A DNA stretch of 64,000 bases from DAOTXR01 sp034435375. Its GTDB lineage: Bacteria > Chloroflexota > Anaerolineae > Aggregatilineales > UBA3940. This document shows, one piece after another, positions 10,301 to 17,371 of the stretch. Both the position numbers and the translations under genes were made by a program. Under the pieces are notes generated by a model. It did not search any database. It saw nothing but the letters and a program-made list of their open reading frames with translations, and was not told the DNA's origin. Positions within the stretch are counted from its first letter, which is position 1, and every line of letters begins with the position of its first letter. The DNA is taken from contig DAOTXR010000031.1 in NCBI GenBank assembly GCA_034435375.1, forward strand, positions 12,703 to 76,702. The letters run 5' to 3'.

Positions 10301-12564
10301 GCTGGCGCAGCCTGTCCACTGACCGTGCCTGTGGTACCCAGATCGAACTTCCAGAGCACCTGCCCCAGCACCGGGTCGATGCCGTAGACGTAGCGGCCCG
10401 CATTCACGTAGGCGATGCCATGGGGTCTGCCCTGGTCGGTCATTGCCGGGCCGACCACGGGTGAGCGCACGTCCGCGCCCAGCGGTATGGCTGCCAGCAG
10501 CATGCTGGCGCTGGAGCTCACCGCCGTTGGGCTGACCCCAGTGCGGGCGGGCGTGTTCTGGAAGAGTGGCCAAGCTGCACTGGAGTCGGCCACGCAAGTG
10601 GCCGCGCCAGGTGTGCAGGCCGCCGGTCCAGCGGGCACCGCCCCCATGATCAGCTTGCCCCAGCCCCAGTTGTTGTCTTTGCCGGGTGTGGGGTCGCCTG
10701 GATCGTCCTCGGCAGTAGTTTCAAGGTAGCTGCGCACCTGGGCATTGGTCCAGTTGGGGTGAGCCTGCCACACCAGCGCCGCCGCGCCTGCTACGTGAGG
10801 TGCCGCGCCGGACGTGCCGCAGAAGCCGCTGGTGCTCGATGTAGGCATTTCTTTGGTCGTGGTGCAGTCTGGGCCAGTGATGTCTGGCTTGAGGGCCTCG
10901 CTGCCGGAGGGCGGACCGCCATTGGCGCCGTTGACCGGCCCGCGCGAGCTATAAGGCTCTACAGTGGTCAGGTAGTAGGCATGAGCCCCCACGGTGAAGG
11001 CGCTGGCGGCGTCCGCTGGAGAGGCCAGGCTGCTAGATACGCTGTCGTATTCCAGGTCCCAGCCATCGACGTATAGCTCCAGATATTCGGTGCCAGAGCC
11101 GCCGTAGTTCTGTACGACGATGGCCACCTGCACGGTTCCGTAAAGGCCGCCGCTGGCCGGGACGCAGGCGCTGACCCACTCGGTGGGCCAGGGGTAGCCG
11201 CCGCCCTGGTCGCTGCCGCCCATGGCGAAGTCGTGCCAACTGCCAGCGTAGTAAGCCTTGATCCATAGGTCGTAGTCTTGGCCGGGCGCCACATCATCCC
11301 AATCGTTCCAGCTCAGGCTCGCTGTGACCATGTAGCAATAACCGGGATCGTTGGGCCAGCTCTGGATGTTGTTGTAGATGTCTCCACCGCCCCAGTTGTG
11401 GAACTGGTTGGGTTGCACGCCCCCGTCGCTCACGTAGGCCCCCTGCCAGTGCCCGACGGCCTCGTTGCCAGCCGCCGCCACGTACAGCACGCCCTGGTCG
11501 TTGGCATAGTCCACCGAGTCGTCCAGGAAGCCATTGCCATCGCCGTCGTCGTAGTTCGTCCAGCCGATGGAGGCATTGATGATCTGCACACCCTGCGCCA
11601 CCAGCCACTGGATAGCCGCGGCGAACTCTATTTCGGTGCTGATGTTGACCAGCCACATCTCGACGCCGGGGGCCATGTCGTAGACGATCTCGGCTACCTG
11701 AGTGCCGTGGTTGCTGGTCTGGAGGTTGCCATCGGCGCGGAACGAGGTGGCATGCACCAGACTGGAAGGCGGCAACTCGGTGCCGAGCAGCGTGGTGTAG
11801 CCCGTGAAGCCCACATCCAGGATAGCTACCTTGACTCCCCGGCCTGTGATGCCCACGTTGTGCCAGGTTGCCGCGCCAGTCGTGCTCACGCCTTCGGAGG
11901 TGTAGGCGCCGGCCATCTCCTCCGCGTAGGCTGGCAGCCGCACCCCGGCGAACACCCCGCTCTCCACCAGCGTTGGCAGGGCGCGGACGGGCAGGCTGAT
12001 CTGGACCATGTTGCCTGCTGCGACCTCCACGAGGCCGCTCAGCGAAGCGACCACCTGGCGCGCGTCGTGCACGGTCTTGCCGTTGTCTACCATGGCCGCC
12101 ACCTGCACGAACTCGTCCCCTTGTTGCAGCGTGAAGCCGTGCGCTTCGGCAAACTCGCCTGCCGCACTTACCCCCCCACTGCCGTAGGCCTCCACCAATT
12201 GGTTCAGGGTGGAGCTTAGGCGCGGATCGCCCCGGGGACGCGATTCCGGCTCAGGGGGCGTGGAGGTCTCAGTGGGTGTTGGTGTCTCAGTGGGCGTCGG
12301 CGTCTCGGTGGGGGACTCTGTGGCCGTGGGGGTCTCAGTGGGGGTCTCCATCACCACGGGTGTTTCAGTTGGCGTCTCAGTGGAAACGGGAGTCTCTGTC
12401 GGGGTCGGATCGATGGGGGTGGGGATCGGATCGGTTGGGGTGGGGGTAGGGTCTTCCTGAAAGGCAGCCGCTCCACCAATGGGGACCAGCAGGAACAATA
12501 GCGCGAGAAGGACCACCATGCCCAGCAGGAACCGCCCGGACTGTTGGGAAAGGATAAGACTCAT
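4324..12564 (-). CDS. Giant secreted subtilisin-like protease with five PQQ/WD-like beta-propeller modules
   Basis: A 2746-residue extracellular protein. A signal peptide (1-34) is followed by a Thr-Pro-Glu repeat linker (about 37-110), a short prodomain-like region, and an S8 peptidase domain (about 230-640). The triad is visible: Asp in VAILDVGF, His in NHGTQVAEIV, Ser in GTSGAAPHVAGAAAL, with the oxyanion Asn in AAAGN. Residues 665-2746 are five propeller modules of about 390-430 residues. Each opens with WP(L/M)FQ (near 665, 1084, 1476, 1899 and 2330) and is built of PQQ-like blades such as SKASPxIGxDGxIYxVED. Most junctions carry a CxxC-like pair. AGGAG precedes the ATG. Cleavage substrate unknown; a cell-surface or nutritional role is likely. 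Confidence 0.93.
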   Translation of the reverse strand: MSLILSQQSGRFLLGMVVLLALLFLLVPIGGAAAFQEDPTPTPTDPIPTPIDPTPTETPVSTETPTETPVVMETPTETPTATESPTETPTPTETPTPTETSTPPEPESRPRGDPRLSSTLNQLVEAYGSGGVSAAGEFAEAHGFTLQQGDEFVQVAAMVDNGKTVHDARQVVASLSGLVEVAAGNMVQISLPVRALPTLVESGVFAGVRLPAYAEEMAGAYTSEGVSTTGAATWHNVGITGRGVKVAILDVGFTGYTTLLGTELPPSSLVHATSFRADGNLQTSNHGTQVAEIVYDMAPGVEMWLVNISTEIEFAAAIQWLVAQGVQIINASIGWTNYDDGDGNGFLDDSVDYANDQGVLYVAAAGNEAVGHWQGAYVSDGGVQPNQFHNWGGGDIYNNIQSWPNDPGYCYMVTASLSWNDWDDVAPGQDYDLWIKAYYAGSWHDFAMGGSDQGGGYPWPTEWVSACVPASGGLYGTVQVAIVVQNYGGSGTEYLELYVDGWDLEYDSVSSSLASPADAASAFTVGAHAYYLTTVEPYSSRGPVNGANGGPPSGSEALKPDITGPDCTTTKEMPTSSTSGFCGTSGAAPHVAGAAALVWQAHPNWTNAQVRSYLETTAEDDPGDPTPGKDNNWGWGKLIMGAVPAGPAACTPGAATCVADSSAAWPLFQNTPARTGVSPTAVSSSASMLLAAIPLGADVRSPVVGPAMTDQGRPHGIAYVNAGRYVYGIDPVLGQVLWKFDLGTTGTVSGQAAPAMTDYNDSGTPGNPADDELYIYVGSADGYVYKLDGIDGDADPGIAGLQPVCRSVDLGANLSKASPVIGADGRIYFVEDATNDRLIALNSDCSLGWAITLGSGAGTSSPVYWSNPASGGTEDDLIFVGADKLYAVTIWGGVKWSSAIKTGAEAATVPSTPLVINPGGTWTVYVVNSLGDLYSANPTTGVAIRLYDAPVGAHAAGSLAAQSDGGTHFYLYWGHVATLYRYYTSGGVSPLLLGGSLTDATPVVDSAGNVFIGSTDGKVYGVNGASMTALSGWPKVAGVSTAAGFAISPISGQLFVPSSNDSLYIYGTPPGSCPTCGPESGSHWPLFQQGQYNQGHSTDTLAAATLLWARAPGGDVFPPVVGEYGLTDYPQGIAYFVTGRYLRALDLATRTLAWSYDLGVAGTPAGFAAPALADDNTDAPGFEDGVVYVGGKDGVLHAVNALTGARIWATDVGANISKASPTIGADGTVYVVEDGTTDRLIAVSHTGSVRWTANLGAAAGTSSPAYDETSGCIYVGGKNLYGFLQTNGTACPGWDAAGYTLGATTTTVPGAPLIVDGSNVYALNSLGDLYRVPLSGGGATLVYDAPSGSGSGSLAFDPGGGTSGYLYWTLGGKLYRWDIGGSTATPIPLSGLTTNSTPVVDGAGNVFVGTSNNKLWKVTRAGSTATLVFTGAGSMANAGAIAQNPQGGILLWPSADDNLRAFGTAEGLCLTCSVADTYWPMFQRAASHHPSIHGGGGALTRETRMYSLTGAIRPPVVDEITDPAEERIYFVAGASLVARSLWSNTPIWLQPNGVEYKYALGPAVTSTAFAMPALLRDTSRPPGDQIIILVGGSDGILHAVRASNGSLLWKIDVGNNISKASPAVSDQGIILVVEDNAAPAADRLIALDFKGTVLWSQPIGSSSGTSSPAINDNNTPGSAGDDVVVVGGGGGLYAFNLTDGSVVTGFPATTVGATDGSPVVRWLPDSTFDGYYVVNKAAALYHVAGDGASTLLTDVTGTGKSAAPLVLAVCNDSSDPCTAGWHTRTAFGVGATLYQYVRGGPDDGQLYTVVLAGDLGDSTPLAGDDAIYIGSTVQKLYVVGPQDHIIGPALWVSGLNGGSMAGSGAFLNFDLLIWPSQNGRLHVYAYSGNDGTTTDYAVGQWPLFQRNNQRQGAATVALPGNSVEQWAVLSGGDVRPPVIGAVDMPWNDGTYPDGVVYYVAGRTLYALDASTHSIVKTWDLGATSGVSGYAAPAVVQLDPNATPADLTDDEVRVIVADKLGVVRAYGATDQADHQWVSAPWWSVDVGLDASRASALAGRGGLVYVLEDAAIDRLHAINVWNGGLVWSRPLGAGSGTSSPSFYDGAAADLVLVGADKLYAINAETGAVVWSASLGSPIPGAPLVIDRPTGTDYVYALTSTGKLYRVQVEDGSGATQVASVTGTVGAASLAAYEYDDPNDYFYLYFGVSKYLYRYDTNGGGLSSLTLGTLTTNFANATPLVDSNNQVFIGGADGWLYGVDGNTMASLTPAWNAVDGSGWPKRIGVGTSVSSAAGALAIDANGYLVVPSADDNLRRFGPAVPVACADCNLYVEAQWPMFQHDHGHTGYNPHGAGHRTPTVQWSRTNAPFTPPRTPVLGPATNDFPNGELFYTSGQYLFARGADGQLQWVFNLGTAGAPSGGASPALLVQSYGGDGCVDQTTCSNDVVWVIVGAKDGFLYALEATPDPSAIVEGKLMRFVWRIDLGGDISKSSPVIGPDGTIYVVEDAATDNLHAVYWNGTRRWTRPLGAGTGASSPALDLTNNRLFVGSANKVYAFNLATGEPISGWPIQIGTTGTVNTTPVLYNDNLWVLNSLGYLYRLDPAAGAHAPQLAYGGGTVGAVSDGVAPAVQDDPYTTSYDADLIVFTAGMRFYQINWNSDANTLVNWQYRSYTATLGSASPVIDDNGWSYVLDSMGYLHAYYRYGPWWAPVVFDKKVATQGTQTGGIIVSNDGWLFVPSKNGTIYGLSAPQ

Positions 12565-12771
12565 CTTTTGGCTCTCCTAGCAATGATGCACATGGAATCC
12601 CATATCCAGTTTGAGGCGGATCGCCCTTGGTTCTGGTTCATCTTGGGTGATCCTATGCTGCTGGCCTGGCGCATTTCCCGGCCCACTGGTCAGGCCAGTG
12701 TTTCTCTGGAAATATCCGCTCGGACTGTCGGAGTCCTAGCAGAGGCGGATGCTTATCTCTTGTTTTATGTT

Positions 12772-12804
12772 ACTATAAAGTGCAGCAAGAGTGCGACAAG
12801 AGTG
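12772..12804 (-). promoter_or_regulatory. Promoter of the subtilase gene with overlapping direct repeats
   Basis: On the minus strand TTGTCG (12794-12799) and TATAGT (12772-12777) are 16 bp apart. Two copies of CAAGAGTG on the + strand (12786-12793 and 12797-12804), 11 bp apart, flank and overlap the -35 box and could be a regulator site. The leader to the ATG at 12564 is about 200 nt. Confidence 0.5.
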
Positions 12805-12810
12805 TCAAGT

Positions 12811-12993
12811 TCACATTGCCTGGGCCTGGAACTGACTGGCAGACGACATATTGACAGGGAATGAAAATCTCGATCCAATTCTAGCCAAATTGCTTGCATT
12901 CAAGGCCCAGATCGATCTGAACGTGATCGGTGCTAATGTTTTCCCCACGCGCGTGGGGTCGTCGGCGCTGCGCAGTAGATCGAAAGAAGCCAT
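12811..12993 (-). CDS. Short ORF with a strong ribosome site, possibly a frameshifted remnant
   Basis: A 60-codon frame starts at the ATG at 12993, nine bases after GGAGG (GGAGGTGA on the minus strand). The first 17 residues (MASFDLLRSADDPTRVG) look coding. After a GGGGAAAA run the frame turns unconvincing, while the neighbouring frame reads ENISTDHVQIDLGLE and stops after 21 codons. A one-base loss in the G-run would explain this. Function unknown; it lies in the 480-bp gap between the subtilase gene and tRNA-Ser(GCT), and could equally be noncoding. Confidence 0.25.
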   Translation of the reverse strand: MASFDLLRSADDPTRVGKTLAPITFRSIWALNASNLARIGSRFSFPVNMSSASQFQAQAM

Positions 12994-13044
12994 CCTAAAT
13001 CACCTCCACGGGTAGTGAGGGTGGTTCAGGATAGCTTCGTGAGG

Positions 13045-13136
13045 CGGGGAGGACAGGATTCGAACCTGCGAACGGCTTTTTAAGAACCGTTAACCGCTTA
13101 GCAGGCGGCCCCAATCGACCACTCTGGCACCTCCCC
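13045..13136 (-). tRNA. tRNA-Ser (GCT)
   Basis: A 92-nt minus-strand tRNA with the long variable arm of serine tRNAs. The acceptor pairs 13130-13136 with 13046-13052, with discriminator G at 13045. The anticodon loop CTGCTAA gives GCT. It lies 19 bp after tRNA-Ser(TGA) and is probably cotranscribed with it. Confidence 0.93.
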
Positions 13137-13155
13137 GGATGGGGTTGTTCACCAG

Positions 13156-13242
13156 CGGAGCGAGAGGGATTCGAACCCCCGGTGACGTGAACGCCACAAC
13201 GGTTTTCAAGACCGCCGCCATAAACCACTCGGCCATCGCTCC
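13156..13242 (-). tRNA. tRNA-Ser (TGA)
   Basis: An 87-nt minus-strand tRNA with a long variable arm. The acceptor pairs 13236-13242 with 13157-13163, with discriminator G at 13156. The loop CTTGAAA gives anticodon TGA. Confidence 0.93.
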
Positions 13243-13250
13243 ACAAAACC

Positions 13251-13279
13251 ATTGTACCACGCCCGATCTGGGTCGGCAA
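13251..13279 (-). promoter_or_regulatory. Promoter of the two tRNA-Ser genes
   Basis: On the minus strand TTGCCG (13274-13279) and TACAAT (13251-13256) are 17 bp apart. The start should fall close to the mature 5' end of tRNA-Ser(TGA). Confidence 0.72.
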
Positions 13280-13343
13280 CGTTACCCTAGTGCAGCTTGT
13301 CTCCAACACCGACATCCTCCTCAGCGCCGTCGTCCATAGCCCG

Positions 13344-14318
13344 TCAGCGCGGCAGCGGGAACATCGTGCGGCCTTCCGTTTCGTCGAGGGCGGCCTGGCG
13401 CTGCTCGCACGCCGCATGGGCCTGGTCGATCAGCGTATTGAGCATGTTCTGGACCGCAGCGCAGGTTGGCTGGGGTTCCATTTCATCTAGCAGACCTGCC
13501 AGCGCGTGGGCGCAGCTCAGTGCAATAGCGCCGTGCTGTCGTTCGTGGGCCTGGACATGCTGCATAAAGCGGTACCACTCGTCATAGAGCAGGCGGTTGG
13601 GGTACCTGGCAGGCACCCATTGAGGATAGGTGTAAGTCACCTGAAGCTTCACGACCATGTGAGTCGCCCGGCACGCCAGAGCCGTTTCGTAAGGCTGCCA
13701 CTCCACCGACAGGCGGTAAGCAGTCATGGCAATGGAGTGCTCACCAGTCTCATCCAGCTGCGGCCCCAGGGTGTACAGCGCCTGCTGGATATCGGCCAGC
13801 GTCGCGGCCTCGAAGGTGTAGTATGTAGTCTGCTCTGTCAAGCTGACCTGGGTATCGATCCCCAGCGGAGCTTGTTGATCTTGGGTGTCAGGCAGTGCGA
13901 CCAGGATCGGCGAAGCGGCAGGCGAGCGCGTGGTGGGCAGCAGAGCCGCCATAATGGCTGCCCCGCCCACGATCACCCCTAGAGCCAGCGTGGCGAGTCC
14001 CAGCGCCAGGGGGATACTATTGCGCCTAACCTGGCGGGCAGGGCGGGCCGTGGCGCGGTTGTCTGGGACGTTGGTCTGCTGGATGCGTTGCTGTAGGGCC
14101 GGCAGCGACTGTCGCGCCCAGTCATCGGAGGGGTTCAGGTGGAGAATCCGGTAGACAGCGGCAAGCGCCTCCCGCGAGTCAGGGGACAGGTAGGCCAGCC
14201 ACTTCCAGGCCATCACCTGGCGTGGGTCGTGCGCCACGACGGCACGCAGCAGCCGGAGGGCTTCACCGGTGCGGCCAGCGTTGGCAAGTTGGATGGCCCG
14301 CAGGATGTATTGTTGCAT
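13344..14318 (-). CDS. TPR membrane protein with DUF922-like HExxH protease domain
   Basis: A 324-residue protein in three parts. TPR-like helices (1-80), cytoplasmic by the charge pattern, are followed by one membrane helix (about 103-126). The C-terminal domain (about 155-324) carries AHERQHG with H258-E259-R-Q-H262. That HExxH, the preceding YRFMQHV and the secondary structure resemble the DUF922 family, described as predicted secreted Zn-dependent proteases. The domain would face outside. AGAAGG lies seven bases before the ATG. Substrate unknown. It is transcribed toward the tRNA-Ser genes and looks monocistronic. Confidence 0.82.
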   Translation of the reverse strand: MQQYILRAIQLANAGRTGEALRLLRAVVAHDPRQVMAWKWLAYLSPDSREALAAVYRILHLNPSDDWARQSLPALQQRIQQTNVPDNRATARPARQVRRNSIPLALGLATLALGVIVGGAAIMAALLPTTRSPAASPILVALPDTQDQQAPLGIDTQVSLTEQTTYYTFEAATLADIQQALYTLGPQLDETGEHSIAMTAYRLSVEWQPYETALACRATHMVVKLQVTYTYPQWVPARYPNRLLYDEWYRFMQHVQAHERQHGAIALSCAHALAGLLDEMEPQPTCAAVQNMLNTLIDQAHAACEQRQAALDETEGRTMFPLPR

Positions 14319-14519
14319 GATGTCCTTCTGCGCGTCTTGGCGTGCAAGTCGCCCATGTAAGTTTGATCATCGCACAGATCCTGCGGCTAGGCTACTGTAC
14401 AGCAGTACTACCCCTCGACTTTTGACCCTACACGGGGCGCCGATCCTGTGTTATTATGGAGTTGCGCAGCGCCGGGGACAGGGCTGCGCGATCCGAAACC
14501 AATGAGAAGGAGAGTCACC

Positions 14520-15332
14520 ATGCGACGTGGCATGATTCTCGCGCTGGCAGCAGTCGTGTTGGTGGTCGTAGTGTTGTCGGGTGTCGCACCTGCCTACGCC
14601 ATGCAAGCCTGGATCGCCAAGGTCAAAAGCGATTGCACTGCTGTCCAGGCGGATGTGGTGCTGGTGTGGGATACCAACGACGAAAACGGCGCTGACAAGT
14701 TTCGGCTGGAGGTCTATGATGCCACAACCAGCCGGCTGGTCTATTCGCAGAACGAGCAGATCACACAGCAGCAAAGCCCGTGGTTCTGGCAGACCCAGCG
14801 TTTGCAGTTCACTGTCTCTAAGTCGCACTACCTGGTTGAGCTGTGGGATGTCAATGCCAAAGGCGATCGTGTGCGCCGCATGGACCAGGTCGAGCACGAT
14901 TGTGTGACCCACGCCTCATGGCGACCTGCTGGCGCGATCCAGCCCGATATTATCGACCCAACTCCTAACCCAGAATGTTTTGCCACCATCAACTTCTATA
15001 GTTACAATGTGGCTCCTGAGGATGGACAGTTGATGTTTGTGTGGAGCTACGGCAACAGAGTCGCCGATGAGAACTACTTTGCCGCCACACAGCACATCTC
15101 GAAAGGGCAGCCGATCAACCCTGATGAAGTGTGGTTCAAATTCCCGTGCGGCGTGTACGTGAAGCTCTTTTACCAGGTAGACAGCACCAAGGCTATCTAT
15201 TTCCTGCCCTCCCAGTATTATCCGCAGGATGCCTACGGCACGCCTGCGACTCACGGGGAGAGCAAGCTGTGGTACTACACCTACTTCCCGCTTAACCCGC
15301 CGTTGCGCCCCACCCCCACGCCACAGCCATAA
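14520..15332 (+). CDS. Secreted protein of unknown function
   Basis: A 270-residue protein with a clear signal peptide (residues 1-27, ending APAYA), so it is exported. The mature part is rich in Tyr, Trp and acidic residues. It has two similar beta-type stretches, one around SDCTAVQADVVLVWDTN and one around GQLMFVWSYGNRVADENYF, and ends in a short Pro/Thr tail. No lipobox, enzyme motif or known domain is recognisable. AAGGAG sits eight bases before the ATG at 14520; earlier in-frame starts lack this. A 30-bp palindrome lies 28 bp after the stop. Confidence 0.82.
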   Translation: MRRGMILALAAVVLVVVVLSGVAPAYAMQAWIAKVKSDCTAVQADVVLVWDTNDENGADKFRLEVYDATTSRLVYSQNEQITQQQSPWFWQTQRLQFTVSKSHYLVELWDVNAKGDRVRRMDQVEHDCVTHASWRPAGAIQPDIIDPTPNPECFATINFYSYNVAPEDGQLMFVWSYGNRVADENYFAATQHISKGQPINPDEVWFKFPCGVYVKLFYQVDSTKAIYFLPSQYYPQDAYGTPATHGESKLWYYTYFPLNPPLRPTPTPQP

Positions 15333-15360
15333 GCTTGGCCAGTCCACGAGGAGGAGGATA

Positions 15361-15390
15361 CCACGCCGGGAGATCGATCTCCCGGCGTGG
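15361..15390. repeat. Perfect 30-bp palindrome between two rightward genes
   Basis: Bases 15361-15375 are the exact reverse complement of 15376-15390, centred on ATCGAT. As RNA it would fold to a hairpin of about 13 bp. No T-run follows, so it may be a terminator-like or processing hairpin, or a protein-binding site in front of the next gene. Confidence 0.6.
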
Positions 15391-15420
15391 TAGTTCATGG
15401 TAAGAGGCGGTGTTTCGATC

Positions 15421-16209
15421 ATGTCTGACGTGGCTGACTTTTCCGTTCCCCCTGGCCCTGAGTGGAATCGCTGGGTGCTCGGCGGCAGCGCTGTTGAAAC
15501 AACCGGGCAGACGTGGCGCTTCGTCAACGATCCGCGTGGCGAAGGCTATACCGACGCTCAGATCGACGATTATCAGCGCCTGCGCCGCCATGACTTTCGC
15601 TGGCGTGCGCCGCTCACGCTCAGCGTGCGGGCGCGTTTTTCCCACCCGGCGGGAGAGCTAGTTGGAACGGCAGGATTTGGTTTCTGGAACGATCCCTTCC
15701 TGATGACCGGCGCACGGCTCCCCGCCCTGCCGCGTGCGATCTGGTTCTTTTATGCCTCGCCTCACTCTGCTTTGAAGCTGGACCTCCACGTTCCCGGCCA
15801 CGGCTGGAAAGCGGCTACCATCGACGCTATCCGGCTGCCGTTCTTCCTGCTTGCGCCGACTGCTCCGCTGGCTGTGCCTTTGATGAATGTCCGGCCTCTG
15901 TATCGGGTGTTGTGGCCGGTGGGGCAGTGGACTATAGGCGTCAGTGAGGCGCTCATCGATGTTGATATGACGGCCTGGCACACTTATAGGCTGGATTGGG
16001 GCGTGCACCGCGCCTGCTTCACCGTTGATGAGACAGTCGTGCTCGACTGTGGCACGCCGCCGCGCGGGCCACTCGGCTTTGTGGCGTGGATCGATAATCA
16101 GGCGATGATGGCCACACCCTGGGGACAGTTCGGCTGGCGAGCGTTGCCCCTCCCGCAGCGGCAGTGGATGGAGATAGGCGGCCTGCATATCCAGCAAAGG
16201 GGCACTTAA
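15421..16209 (+). CDS. Concanavalin A-like (GH16/LamG-fold) cytoplasmic protein
   Basis: A 262-residue protein without a signal peptide. It has the strand pattern of concanavalin A-like sandwiches: GFGFWNDP in the middle, HTYRLDWG and VLDCGTPPRGPLGFVAWIDNQ toward the end, typical of GH16/LamG-like folds. The catalytic ExDxE signature of GH16 was not found, so it may bind rather than cleave carbohydrate. The ATG at 15421 has AGAGGCGG about 12 bases upstream; an in-frame ATG at 15397 lies against the palindrome and has no ribosome site. The stop lies inside a terminator hairpin. Confidence 0.78.
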   Translation: MSDVADFSVPPGPEWNRWVLGGSAVETTGQTWRFVNDPRGEGYTDAQIDDYQRLRRHDFRWRAPLTLSVRARFSHPAGELVGTAGFGFWNDPFLMTGARLPALPRAIWFFYASPHSALKLDLHVPGHGWKAATIDAIRLPFFLLAPTAPLAVPLMNVRPLYRVLWPVGQWTIGVSEALIDVDMTAWHTYRLDWGVHRACFTVDETVVLDCGTPPRGPLGFVAWIDNQAMMATPWGQFGWRALPLPQRQWMEIGGLHIQQRGT

Positions 16210-16220
16210 CTTTGTGCCCC
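16199..16220 (+). terminator. Hairpin overlapping the stop codon
   Basis: A 7-bp GC-rich stem (16199-16205 with 16214-16220), whose loop holds the TAA stop of the preceding gene. It has a poor T-run, and could also stop the converging transcript from 17222. Confidence 0.45.
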
Positions 16221-16277
16221 CTGATTGTCCCATGCCTTCCTGCTAACCGCCTGTCGTTTGGCCTAGGATGTTTTCGC

Positions 16278-17222
16278 TTAGTCCGTAATCGTGTAGGACG
16301 GGTTTACCGAGGGATCAATGCCGTACTCTTCCAGTTCCTGGTTATCGCACGTCACGACCTTCAGGTCATAAGTCCCCGGTGGAATGCCCTCGATGGTGAA
16401 CTGCTGGCCCGGTGGAATCGTGGTGTTCTCACCAAGTTGATCGGGTCCCCAGTCAGTCGCCTCGCTCGACGAGAAATACACGTAGCAGATCTCGATGCTG
16501 CTGTTGTTGATGATGGTGAATTCATTGGTATCTTCCGAGATCGTCCAGGTGAAATCCCCGCCGCTCAGCTGCACCTCGAATTCCTGGGCTAGGACGTTAT
16601 TCTCACAGTCCTCAGCCTTGATGTCGTACACCCCTACGGGGATGTTGGTGATCGTGAAACTTGCTCCTGGCGCAATGACGTTGCTTTCCCCCAGCTGATC
16701 AGACCCCCACTCACTTTCGGTGCTCGGCGAGATGAACACATAACAAACTGCCGTGTTAGCCATCTGGTTGACGATTTGCAGGTTGGTGCCAGTGCCGCCT
16801 GTTGCAGAACCGCTCACCGTCCAGGTAAAGAGGCCCCCCTGCAACTGGACGCTGTACTGCTCGGCAACCATGACGTTGTTGCAGTCCTCGGCGCGCATGT
16901 CATAGGTTCCCGGTTGGAGGCCGCTGATCGTAGCCGACTGCCCAGCCCCAATGATCTCCGAGTCGCCCAGCCGATCCTCGCCCCAACTATCTTCAGTGGA
17001 GAGCGAGATGTATACGTAGCAGATGTCGCCGCTAGTCTGATTCACAATCTGCACATCGGCGAGTTGCGGCAAGGGGGGATTGGTGGGCGGCGGTGGTAGG
17101 GCAGTTGAGGTGGGAGCGGGAGGGGGAGTCCCTCCACCAATGCATGCGAGCGCTGCGAGTGCCAATGCACCCAGCGCCGCCAGGATCAGCCATTTGCTAT
17201 ATGTCGAACTATGCGAACTCAT
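16278..17222 (-). CDS. Lipoprotein with three tandem beta-domain repeats
   Basis: A 314-residue lipoprotein. The signal sequence ends at the lipobox LAALAC, then a Pro/Thr linker. The mature protein is three copies of an 80-95-residue module. Each has ICYVYIS or VCYVFIS, then (S/A)xxxWGxDxLGExxxI, G(Q/A)xFTIxxIPxGxYDxxxxxCxxN. Each contains two cysteines that may pair. No enzyme motif; an extracellular binding role is inferred. The ATG at 17222 has GGAGGAG seven bases upstream and a good promoter at 17303-17330; the longer frame to 17303 would begin inside that promoter. Confidence 0.85.
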   Translation of the reverse strand: MSSHSSTYSKWLILAALGALALAALACIGGGTPPPAPTSTALPPPPTNPPLPQLADVQIVNQTSGDICYVYISLSTEDSWGEDRLGDSEIIGAGQSATISGLQPGTYDMRAEDCNNVMVAEQYSVQLQGGLFTWTVSGSATGGTGTNLQIVNQMANTAVCYVFISPSTESEWGSDQLGESNVIAPGASFTITNIPVGVYDIKAEDCENNVLAQEFEVQLSGGDFTWTISEDTNEFTIINNSSIEICYVYFSSSEATDWGPDQLGENTTIPPGQQFTIEGIPPGTYDLKVVTCDNQELEEYGIDPSVNPSYTITD

Positions 17223-17302
17223 ATCTGTACTCCTCCGTATATTCCAAGCAAAAAGGTCGAACAAGACGTTGCAGCCGAGCTCAGCACCCGGATGGTAGCG
17301 CA

Positions 17303-17330
17303 ATTATAATGGTTGCGATGAATCGTGCAA
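17303..17330 (-). promoter_or_regulatory. Promoter of the triple-repeat lipoprotein
   Basis: On the minus strand TTGCAC (17325-17330) and a perfect TATAAT (17303-17308) are 16 bp apart. The leader is about 75 nt. Confidence 0.75.
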
Positions 17331-17371
17331 TTGGCAGAAGAACCGCTGCGTCTTATTTACGACCCACTGCA

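Noticed and set aside
12240..12470. Short-period repeats on the DNA level considered as a CRISPR or minisatellite
   Set aside because: They encode the Thr-Pro-Glu linker of the subtilase in frame; there are no regular spacers.
12943..12958. 16-bp perfect palindrome (CCCCACGC mirrored) considered as a terminator of the tRNA-Ser pair
   Set aside because: No T-run on either side and it lies inside a possible coding frame.
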